NCBI GenBank assembly: GCA_910586895.1
Contig: CAJUIW010000005.1
Coordinates: forward strand, 1-64,000
Reading direction: 5' to 3'
DNA: 64,000 bases
Source of the DNA: an uncultured Muribaculaceae bacterium
Lineage (GTDB): Bacteria; Bacteroidota; Bacteroidia; Bacteroidales; Muribaculaceae
The notes beneath the pieces were generated by a model. It made no database searches. It was not told the DNA's origin and saw nothing but the letters and a program-made list of their open reading frames with translations. How positions within the stretch are numbered: position 1 is the first letter of the stretch; every line of letters starts with the position of its first letter. Positions 7,523 through 15,900 of this stretch are shown here, piece by piece. Both the position numbers and the translations under genes were made by a program.

Positions 7523-9079
7523 ATGAAAAAAGCTACGCTTCTGACCGCATCAATGGTGGCCCCGATGCTCTGCATGTGGGGCACAGCCGACGCCCGAAAC
7601 GCAAAAAAAGCCAACAAAACAGTGGACACCACACGTCCTAACGTGATAATCATACTCGCGGACGATCTTGGCTACGGCGACCTCGAATGCTTCGGTGCAA
7701 AAAATGTAAGCACCCCCAATGTCAACAAGCTCGCCGCCCAAGGCATAAAGCACACCAACGTACATGCCGTGGCTGCCACATCGACACCCTCGCGCTACTC
7801 GCTCCTGACCGGTGAATACGCCTGGCGCAAGCCCGGCACCGACGTGGCTCCCGGAAATGCCGGAATGATTATCCGCCCTGAGCAGTACACCATGGCCGAC
7901 ATGTTCAAGAACTCAGGCTACCGCACCGCTGCGATAGGCAAGTGGCACCTCGGACTCGGCGACCGCACAGGTCAGCAGGACTGGAACGCTCCCCTCCCCA
8001 CACATCTGGGCGACATAGGATTTGACTACCATTATATAATGGCTGCCACAGCCGACCGCGTGCCCTGCGTGTTCATCGAGGACGGCAAGGTAGCCAACTA
8101 CGACCCCGAGCACCCCATCGAGGTAAGCTATCAGCGCAATTTCCCCGGCGAGCCTACCGGACGCGAAAACCCCGAGCTGCTCTACAACCAGACATCATCG
8201 CACGGCCATGACATGGCCATAGTCAACGGCATCGGCCGCATAGGCTACATGAAAGGCGGAGGCAAAGCCCTCTGGAAAGATGAGAACATAGCCGACTCGA
8301 TAACCGCCCACGCCATTGACTTCATCAAAGCCAACAAGGAGAATCCCTTCTTCATGTACTTCTGCACCAACGATGTACATGTGCCCCGCTTCCCCCACGA
8401 CCGCTTCCGCGGCAAGAACCCCATGGGTGTGCGTGGCGACGCCATTGTGCAGTTTGACTGGTCAGTAGGACAGCTTATGAAGACACTTGACGAGCTCGGA
8501 ATAGCCGACAACACCCTCGTGATACTCAGCAGCGACAACGGTCCGGTGCTCGACGACGGATACAACGACCAGGCCGAGGAGCTCCTTGCCGGTCACTCAC
8601 CTACAGGACCCTACCGCGGCAACAAGTACAGCGCCTTCGAAGGTGGCACGATGGTGCCCGCCATAGTACGCTGGCCTGCCAAAATCAAGGGTGGACAGGA
8701 ATCTGACCTTCTGATGTCGCACATCGACTGGATGGCATCGCTCGGCTCCATAATCGGCGCCAAGCTCCCCAAAGGTGCTGCTCCCGACAGCCGTAGCCGC
8801 GAAGGCAACCTTCTGGGCACCGACACAGAGCCTACCCCCTGGGTGGTGGAACTCGCATCCAACCACGTGCTCTCCGTGCGCACCCCCGACTGGAAATACA
8901 TCGAGCCCTCCGACGGTCCGAAGATGATACAGTGGGGTCCCAAAATCGAAACCGGCAACAATCCCCTGCCTCAGCTCTACGACATGCGCTCCGACAAAGG
9001 CGAGGTCAACAATGTAGCCCTACAGAATCCGGCCGTTGTATTTGACCTGCAGAACATCCTGCGCCGCGTACGTCACTGA
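7523..9079 (+). CDS. Secreted sulfatase, serine type
   Basis: A 518-residue type I sulfatase that should cleave sulfate esters from glycans in the periplasm or outside the cell. A signal peptide (about residues 1-24) precedes RPNVIIILADDLGYGD with metal ligands D47-D48. The modification motif is S87-T-P-S-R91, so formylglycine would be made from serine, which in anaerobes needs a radical-SAM maturase (anSME). GKWHLG and SSDNGP complete the active-site signatures. It follows the GH92 gene directly, suggesting joint attack on sulfated, mannose-containing glycans. The exact substrate is unknown. Confidence 0.9.
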   Translation: MKKATLLTASMVAPMLCMWGTADARNAKKANKTVDTTRPNVIIILADDLGYGDLECFGAKNVSTPNVNKLAAQGIKHTNVHAVAATSTPSRYSLLTGEYAWRKPGTDVAPGNAGMIIRPEQYTMADMFKNSGYRTAAIGKWHLGLGDRTGQQDWNAPLPTHLGDIGFDYHYIMAATADRVPCVFIEDGKVANYDPEHPIEVSYQRNFPGEPTGRENPELLYNQTSSHGHDMAIVNGIGRIGYMKGGGKALWKDENIADSITAHAIDFIKANKENPFFMYFCTNDVHVPRFPHDRFRGKNPMGVRGDAIVQFDWSVGQLMKTLDELGIADNTLVILSSDNGPVLDDGYNDQAEELLAGHSPTGPYRGNKYSAFEGGTMVPAIVRWPAKIKGGQESDLLMSHIDWMASLGSIIGAKLPKGAAPDSRSREGNLLGTDTEPTPWVVELASNHVLSVRTPDWKYIEPSDGPKMIQWGPKIETGNNPLPQLYDMRSDKGEVNNVALQNPAVVFDLQNILRRVRH

Positions 9080-9108
9080 TTGATAAACACTACAAATACT
9101 TTTATATT

Positions 9109-9537
9109 ATGAAACGCTGTAACTTCTGCGGCAATACATGCCCTGACAATGCAAACTACTGCGACAACTGCCGTCAACCGTTTGCCCAGCAGACACCTCC
9201 TCCTTACGGCAATCCCGGTCAGCAACAGCAATACAGCCAGCAGTACTCCTACAATCCCCAGCCCGCGTATGACCGCAACAACGCCTTCGATGAAGGCCCC
9301 GAAGGCAAAAGCCGCGGTGTGGCAGCCCTCCTCGCCATATTCCTCGGCGGACTTGGCGTCCAGTACTTCTACCTCGGCAAAGTGACCGGAGGCCTGCTCA
9401 CAATTCTGCTCACAATCGTCACATGCGGACTTTGGGAAGTGCTCACTCTGATTCAGGGAATACTGATGTTCTGCATGTCCAACGAAGATTTCCGCCGGAA
9501 GTATGTACTCTCAACATCAACCCTGCCCCTGTTCTAA
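9109..9537 (+). CDS. Zinc-ribbon / TM2 domain membrane protein
   Basis: A 142-residue protein. Residues 4-20 form a zinc ribbon (CNFCGNTCPDNANYCDNC). A Gln/Tyr/Pro-rich linker follows, then a TM2 domain with two hydrophobic helices (about residues 69-84 and 92-118, including FLGGLGVQYFYLGK). TM2 proteins are widespread and mostly uncharacterised. It starts 29 bases after the sulfatase, and its last 35 bases are overlapped by the only ATG available to metA. Confidence 0.85.
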   Translation: MKRCNFCGNTCPDNANYCDNCRQPFAQQTPPPYGNPGQQQQYSQQYSYNPQPAYDRNNAFDEGPEGKSRGVAALLAIFLGGLGVQYFYLGKVTGGLLTILLTIVTCGLWEVLTLIQGILMFCMSNEDFRRKYVLSTSTLPLF

Positions 9538-10504
9538 AATCACCTCCGTAGATGGACTCCCCGCCCTGTGCCGGCTCGGAAACGAGAAACATGGGAAACA
9601 GGGTAACATCGGTAACACGGTAACACGGGTAACATCACGGGGGCTATTCGATAAAGCATCCGGTTCAGCACTGCGCATAGCGGTGCTGAACCGGATGCCC
9701 CTTAAAGAACCTACAGAACTGCATCTGCTGCAAGCCCTCGCTTCGGCCGGTACTGAGATTGACGTATCGTGGCTGCGTATGGCCACACACTGTAGCCGCA
9801 ACACATCGGCCACACATATCGGACAGTTCTACATGACCTTCGATCAGTTGCTCGCCCATCAAGGAGAGCCTGACGGAGTCATCATAACCGGCGCACCCAT
9901 CGAACGGCTGCCATTTGAATCCGTCGACTACTGGCCCGAGCTGACTGCACTCATTGACCGCCTGCGCCAGAGCGGCACTCCTGTAATGATGCTCTGCTGG
10001 GCAGCATTTGCCGGACTGTACCATCGTTATGGCGTGGACAAGCATGTCATATCCCGTAAAATATCAGGAGTCTATCCCCACCGTCTGCTGATGCCCGGCC
10101 ACCCTCTTACGCGCGGCATGGAAGCTGAATTCAGCGTCCCGCACAGCCGTTTCACAGAAGTATGGCGCAGTGAGGTGGAAGTGCATCCCGATATCGATAT
10201 CCTTGCCGAAAGCCCTGAAAGCGGGCTGTATCTCATGACCTCGGGAGCCGACGGCGGCCGCGAGCTTTACGTCACCGGACATTCAGAATATGACGCCCTC
10301 ACGCTCGACGGCGAATACCGTCGCGACCTCTCACGCGGACTCGCGCCCGAGCTGCCGCGACATTACTATCCGGACAACAACCCTGACCTCACCCCCGCAG
10401 CCGGCTGGATAAGCCACCGCGAGGCCCTGTACACCAATTGGGTTAATCTCTGCATTGAGCGGAAGCGCCGTCAGCATACGCCGCTGAATCGGCGGCATCC
10501 ATAG
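9503..10504 (+). CDS. metA: Homoserine O-acyltransferase (MetA family) with an abnormal 5' end
   Basis: Transfers an acyl group from acyl-CoA to homoserine in methionine synthesis. From LRIAVLNRMPLKEPTE (residue 57) onward it is a normal MetA: catalytic Cys165 in MMLCWAAFAG, then the GHSEYD region. The first 56 residues are odd. The only in-frame ATG (9503) lies inside the TM2 gene, and codons 25-45 are a GGTAACA-type DNA repeat. DGLPA at residues 17-21 resembles the usual MetA N-terminus, suggesting the repeat entered the gene just after it. ATGs at 9552 and 9591 are out of frame and stop at 9621. The gene overlaps the end of the convergent pseudouridine synthase gene by 62 bases. The true start is unresolved. 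Confidence 0.8.
   Translation: MYSQHQPCPCSKITSVDGLPALCRLGNEKHGKQGNIGNTVTRVTSRGLFDKASGSALRIAVLNRMPLKEPTELHLLQALASAGTEIDVSWLRMATHCSRNTSATHIGQFYMTFDQLLAHQGEPDGVIITGAPIERLPFESVDYWPELTALIDRLRQSGTPVMMLCWAAFAGLYHRYGVDKHVISRKISGVYPHRLLMPGHPLTRGMEAEFSVPHSRFTEVWRSEVEVHPDIDILAESPESGLYLMTSGADGGRELYVTGHSEYDALTLDGEYRRDLSRGLAPELPRHYYPDNNPDLTPAAGWISHREALYTNWVNLCIERKRRQHTPLNRRHP
9575..9637. repeat. GGTAACA array, copy 2, inside metA
   Basis: GGAAACGAGAAACATGGGAAACA is followed by four near-identical units, GGTAACATC (9602), GGTAACAC (9611), GGTAACACG (9619) and GGTAACATC (9628). The unequal 8-9 base units sit between possible start codons and the conserved metA body, so a change in unit number could shift the reading frame. 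Confidence 0.8.
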
Positions 10505-11183
10505 CCGCAATCTGAGGCGCCAGAGCCTGCCACAGCACATCATCGGCCGGCACCGGAGCCGTGACATCTATCATAGCCCCCGACACCGGATGGACAAACC
10601 GTATCCTATGTGCCTGAAGCGAAATACTTCCGTCAGGATTCGAGCGGCGGTCGCCATACTTAAGGTCGCCCTTTATGGGGCACCCTATGGCCGAAAGCTG
10701 CACGCGTATCTGATGCTTGCGTCCGGTGTGCAGATTGACCTTCAGTAGATTATATCGGTCAGTACTCCCCACAAGAGCATAGTCAAGCACAGCCCTCTTC
10801 GAGCCGTTTACCTCACGTGCATGCACGTACGACTTGTTGTTGCGCTCCGTCGAAGTGATGTAGTGCGTCAGCGTGCCGCTGCTCTCCGCCGGCATGCCTC
10901 GTGTTATAGCCAGATAGCTCTTACGCACCTGTCCGTCGCGGAACATGGCGTTGAGCCTTGCCAGCGCCTTCGAAGTCTTGGCAAACACCACCAACCCGCC
11001 CACAGGACGGTCAAGACGATGCACCACGCCACAGAACACATTTCCCGGCTTGTTATACTTCACCTTCAGATACTGTCGGATAGTCTCCACGAGCGGTTCA
11101 TCGCCCGTCTTGTCCCCCTGCACTATCTCGCCGGGGCGCTTATTGACTATTATTATATGATTATCTTCATAAACCACTTCCAT
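10443..11183 (-). CDS. RluD/RluA-family RNA pseudouridine synthase
   Basis: Converts uridine to pseudouridine in rRNA or tRNA. The 246-residue protein has no S4 domain. The catalytic Asp is D58 in HRLDRPVGG, followed by KSYLAITRG, HTGRKHQIRVQ and a C-terminal SLQAHRIRF, all family hallmarks. The target uridine is not predictable. The start is firm: MEVVYEDNHIIIVNKRPG is the usual opening, and the -7 box of the upstream repeat ends 4 bases before the ATG, implying a leaderless message. Its 3' end overlaps metA tail to tail. Confidence 0.88.
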   Translation of the reverse strand: MEVVYEDNHIIIVNKRPGEIVQGDKTGDEPLVETIRQYLKVKYNKPGNVFCGVVHRLDRPVGGLVVFAKTSKALARLNAMFRDGQVRKSYLAITRGMPAESSGTLTHYITSTERNNKSYVHAREVNGSKRAVLDYALVGSTDRYNLLKVNLHTGRKHQIRVQLSAIGCPIKGDLKYGDRRSNPDGSISLQAHRIRFVHPVSGAMIDVTAPVPADDVLWQALAPQIAAMDAADSAAYADGASAQCRD

Positions 11184-11187
11184 ACTG

Positions 11188-11463
11188 CAAAAATACGATT
11201 AAGTCGAGCGTAAATGCAAATTTATTTGCAATTTACCGAGCGTGAGTATTTTGGACGAAGTCAAAAATACGAATAAGTTGAGAGCAAAACCAAATCTTGT
11301 TTGGGTTTTGCCGAGCGTGAGTATTTAAGGCATAGCCAAAAATACGATTAAGTCGAGCGTAAATGCAAATTTATTTGCAATTTACCGAGCGTGAGTATTT
11401 TGGACGAAGTCAAAAATACGAATAAGTTGAGAGCAAAACCAAATCTTGTTTGGGTTTTGCCGA
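11188..11463 (-). repeat. Four promoter-bearing hairpin repeat units as a 149 bp tandem duplication
   Basis: On the minus strand TATTTTTG boxes occur at 11195-11188, 11269-11262, 11344-11337 and 11418-11411, spaced 74, 75 and 74 bases. The block 11192-11340 is repeated from 11341, identical for about 122 bases. Hairpins at 11246-11270, 11321-11345 and 11395-11419 read GTATTT ... AAATAC with inner GAC/GTC or GGC/GCC. The copy nearest the gene has TTTG (11220-11217) 21 bases before its -7 box, and the pseudouridine synthase ATG 4 bases after it. Confidence 0.88.
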
Positions 11464-12263
11464 ACGCGTGTACATATCTCTGCGATGTATTAGACACATC
11501 CATGTCCGGAGAACCTGAAAGGTTCATTCACCTTGTAGGGCCATGCCTCTGGCATGTATCAGACGCATCCGAATAGGGAACCTGAAAGGTTCATTAATGC
11601 CGTAGCCGTGGGCCGAGCCTGTCAGGGCGAGCCCCACGGTATCGGACACCCACACAGAATTATCTGAAAGATAACTTTCAATCCAATAACTATCATAGCC
11701 CTTCAGGACGGTTTACTCCACCTGACAGACATAATCCGTCCTGCGGACTCACAGGGCGGATGACTGCCACTTCCCCGCACGCCGCTGACGCTCTGTACGG
11801 GGTTACGTCAAAATCGTCCCGCGGACTCCAATACCCCATATATGATTGCACTGCATGTAAGCATCGAAGATGCGGGTTGCGGAGAACCCTGCTTCGAGCT
11901 GAAAGCGAGGAGTAGGGCAACGAATCAGAATGCAAAGAATGCCCTCGAAGTGGGCTGCTATTCGACAAAAACAGGCATCTCCGAAGCCATACATTAGCTA
12001 TCGGACCTTTATCCCCACTCCTCGTCCTGACGGCCTCGAAATGGGGCTACACCTAATCCGCTTCTCCGAAGCTCCTCCTGTATCTGTGACCCACCCTTGT
12101 AGGGACATGCCTTTGGCATGTATCAGACGCATCCAGATAGGGAACCTGAAAGAATCAAAGCGTCCGGACATCGCTGTGCAATGTATCGGATTCGCATACC
12201 GTACATGCCGGAGGCATATACCTACGTATTGCATACGATACGGATATTTCCCAGCCTTACTCC
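11464..12263. repeat. Repeat-rich gene-free stretch
   Basis: No convincing gene. A block TGTAGGGxCATGCCT ... GGCATGTATCAGACGCATCC ... ATAGGGAACCTGAAAG occurs at about 11536-11592 and again at about 12093-12151, with a fragment near 11485-11526. Bases 11691-11850 are an inverted copy of the repeat at 66-230. The rest (about 11851-12060) has local inverted repeats but no recognised element. Confidence 0.7.
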
Positions 12264-12308
12264 ATGTTACCCAATCCGGGAAACGGGAAACATGGTAACA
12301 CCAGTAAC
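12264..12308. repeat. GGGAAACA/GGTAACA array, copy 3
   Basis: ATGTTACCCAATCCGGGAAA and onward to CCAGTAAC, nearly identical to the array at 3978-4030. It ends 18 bases before the ruvA -7 box. Confidence 0.8.
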
Positions 12309-12325
12309 AATACAGATTTTTTCAT

Positions 12326-12333
12326 TACTTTTG
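12326..12333 (+). promoter_or_regulatory. -7 box of ruvA
   Basis: TACTTTTG matches TAnnTTTG and lies 20 bases before the ATG at 12354. No clear -33 element is seen; the upstream sequence is the dispersed GGTAACA array. Confidence 0.55.
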
Positions 12334-12353
12334 TATGAAAAATAATCTTGCAG

Positions 12354-12938
12354 ATGATTGAATACATCATAGGAAAAGTCACCGAACTGACCCCGACATA
12401 TGCTGTGGTGGAATGCGGAGGCATAGGCTACATGCTCAACATCACGCTCAGCGCATTCTCCGAACTTGAGAATCAGCGCACTGACATACGGATGCTTGTC
12501 CACGAATCAATACGCGAGGACGCCCATCAGCTGTTCGGATTCACCAACGAGACAGAGCGATCCATGTTCCGCCTGCTCATCGGCGTGTCAGGTGTAGGAG
12601 CCGGCACAGCACGAATGATTCTCTCAGCCATTCCCGCACCGGAGCTACAGACCGTAATTGCCTCAGGCGACCATCGACGCCTTACCGCCGCAAAAGGCAT
12701 CGGCGCGAAAACTGCACAAAGGATAATTGTTGACCTGCGCGACAAAATAAAACCGGTTGATGACACGTTAATTAATCAGCCCGCTTCAGCACCGCAGGAG
12801 TTCGAGGAAGCACTTGCCGCACTGGTAATGCTCGGCTTTGCCAAACCACAGAGTCAGAAAGTACTGAAGAAGATTTTTGACGCTGACCCGACCGTAAAAC
12901 TCGAAGTGGCTATCAAGCGGGCGCTTGCCATGATGTAA
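12354..12938 (+). CDS. ruvA: Holliday junction branch migration protein RuvA
   Basis: Binds Holliday junctions as a tetramer and loads the RuvB motor during recombinational repair. The 194-residue protein has the OB-fold domain (MIEYIIGKVTELTPTYAVVE), two helix-hairpin-helix motifs (LLIGVSGVGAGTARMIL and AAKGIGAKTAQRIIVDLRDK), and the C-terminal domain that touches RuvB (FEEALAALVMLGF). The ATG at 12354 fits the family start better than a TTG six bases earlier. sprA begins 6 bases after its stop, an unusual partner that implies co-transcription. Confidence 0.95.
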   Translation: MIEYIIGKVTELTPTYAVVECGGIGYMLNITLSAFSELENQRTDIRMLVHESIREDAHQLFGFTNETERSMFRLLIGVSGVGAGTARMILSAIPAPELQTVIASGDHRRLTAAKGIGAKTAQRIIVDLRDKIKPVDDTLINQPASAPQEFEEALAALVMLGFAKPQSQKVLKKIFDADPTVKLEVAIKRALAMM

Positions 12939-12944
12939 GCCTGA

Positions 12945-15900
12945 GTGTTTCAGGCCGTTGAACTGATTTTAACAGTGCCCAGACATATAGCACGACATAT
13001 TTTCGGACTGACGCATCCCCGGAGGAAGATGTGGGCAGCCGTCATGCTCTTTCTGCTATGTGCGGCAGTCGTGGCCACGGCTCAGTATTACAAGCCCCAG
13101 ATAGCTCCTCCGCCACCACCCCCACAGCCTGTTTCAAAAACGAATGTTACCGGCGCTACCCACTCCGGGAAACGGGAAACATCGGAAACATCCGCTGACA
13201 CCGCAGCGCTACATTCCGCAGCAAGCCCCATCATTCCGCTCACCTACGAGCAGCTCCTTGAAGCAGAGCAGGCGCCTAATCTTGCCACTCCGTCAAACAT
13301 CAAGACCGAAGCCGAATATGACCCGGCCACCAACTGCTATGTGATACGCACCCGCATCGGCGACATGGAGGTGGCCACCCCCTTCATCATATCCGAAAAA
13401 ATGTACAATGACTGGCTCACACGCAAGTCAATGATAGAGTACTACCGCGAACGCAATGCCGAAAGCAGCGCCAAGCCTGACAAGCAGCCGTTCAACGTAC
13501 TGGATATGAACTTCGCCCTCGGCCCCCTTGAGAAGATATTCGGTCCCGGAGGTGTGCGGCTCAAGACACAAGGCTCCGTGCAGGTGGATATGGGCATTAA
13601 GTCAAACAAAACTGACAATCCCGCCCTGTCGCTCAACTCCCGCCGAAAGACATTCTTTGACTTCGACCAGAAGATTCAGGCTTCGATACAGGCATCCGTA
13701 GGCGACCGCATGAACTTCAACATGACCTACAACACCGATGCCACATTTGATTTCGACTCAAAAAACATCAAGCTCCAGTACGAAGGCAAGGAAGATGATA
13801 TAGTCAAAAGCATAGAGGCCGGCAACGTGAGCCTCACCACAGGCTCGTCGCTCATACGCGGAAGCACAGCCCTGTTCGGCCTGAAAGCCAAGCTGCAGTT
13901 CGGCAAGCTGACAGCCACCACACTGCTGTCGCAGCAGAACTCCGAGTCACGCTCCATATCCACCAAAGGGGGTGTGCAGACCACGCCGTTCAGCATCAAC
14001 GCCGACAATTATGACCAGAACCGCCACTTCTTCCTCGGTCATTTCTTCCGCGACAACTATGACAACTTCGCCTCACGCCTCCCCTTCGTGTCGTCGGGCG
14101 TGAAAATCACCCGTATAGAAATATGGGTCACCAACAAATCTGGCAATTACAATCAGTCGCGCAACCTTGTGACCTTCATGGACCTTGGCGAAAGCTCCGT
14201 GCTTGCCAACTCCTACTGGACCCCGAATCCGGCCATACCCAACCCCTCCAACTCCTCAAACAATCTGCTCAGCATCATCAAGGAGCAATATCCCGAAGCA
14301 CGCAACATCAACACCGTCACACAAGCACTTGCCCCGCTCGGTGCCTACGGCATCGAAGGTGGACGCGACTACGAGAAAGTGGAGAGCGCCCGTCTGCTTA
14401 CCGAAAGCGAGTACACCATCAACTCCACGCTCGGCTATGTGTCGCTGAAGAGCCAGATGAATGCCGACGATGTGCTTGGCGTGGCTTACGAATACACCTA
14501 TAACGGCCGTGTGTATCAGGTGGGCGAATTCTCTTCCGACATCACATCGACTGACCAATCGCTCTACGTGAAGATGCTCAAAGGTACCACCGTGGCACCT
14601 CGCCTCCCCATGTGGGACCTTATGATGAAAAACGTCTACTCGCTTGGCGCATACCAGGTGCAGAAACAAAACTTCAAGCTGCAGATCAAGTACCTCTCCG
14701 ACACCACCGGTACCGAAATCAACTATCTCCCGGTGCCGGGTATCAGCGACATGCCCCTGCTGCAGGTCATGAACCTTGACCGCATTGACTCCAACGAAGC
14801 GTCGAACCCCGACGGCTTCTTTGACTTCATAGAAGGCTATACCGTGCTGTCGCAGAGCGGCAAAATCATATTCCCGGTTGTCGAACCGTTCGGTCGTCAC
14901 CTTGCATCACGCATCGCCAACCCGCAGATAGCATCGCAATATGTCTATCAGGAACTGTATGACTCCACGCTCGTTGTGGCACGCCAGTTTGCCGACAAGA
15001 ACAAATTCATCATCACCGGTGAATATCAGGCTTCCGCAGGCTCACAGATACGTCTGGGCGCCATGAACGTGCCCCGCGGGTCGGTCGTGGTCACCGCCGG
15101 CGGAGTGACGCTGACCGAAAACAGCGACTACACCGTTGACTACTCGATGGGAATAGTCACCATCACCAACCAGAGCATCATTGACTCAGGTCAGAGCATC
15201 AACGTCACGCTTGAGAACCAGTCAATGTTTTCCACTCAGCGAAAGACACTCCTCGGACTCGACCTCAACTATCAGTTCAACCCCAACTTCAATGTAGGAG
15301 CCACACTGATGCACTTCTCCGAAAAAGCTCTTACCGAAAAGGTTAATATCGGTGATGAGGTGGTCAACAACACCATGTGGGGCGTTAACTTCGCCTACAA
15401 CACTGACTTCATGTGGCTCACCAACCTCCTCAACCGCATACCGACCGTCAACGCTTCCACCCCCTCGCGTCTTCAGCTCAAAGGTGAATTCGCCCAGCTT
15501 ATACCTCACTCCGGAGGCTCAGGCTCAACACGCGGCAGCTCGTATATCGATGATTTTGAAAGCGCACAGACCGGCATCGACCTGCGCTCACCTTACTCAT
15601 GGTTCCTCGCATCCACGCCCTACGAAAGCGGCACGAAAGCACTGTTTCCGGAGGCCGCACTCTCCAACAATGTTGACTACGGCAAGAACCGTGCGCTTAT
15701 CAACTGGTACTACATTGACCGCCTCTTCACCCAGAAAAATTCATCCCTTGCCCCGGGGTATATCAAGAGCGACCTCAAGCAACTCTCCAACCCCTATGTC
15801 CGTGAGATAACATCGCGTGAGATATTCCCCTACCGCGAGCTCACCTACGGCGAATCATCGACCATACAGACACTCAATCTCTCCTTCTACCCCACGGAAC

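Noticed and set aside
11188..11463. CRISPR array
   Set aside because: The regular 74-75 base repeats have no unique spacers and no cas genes are nearby; they are tandem hairpin units.
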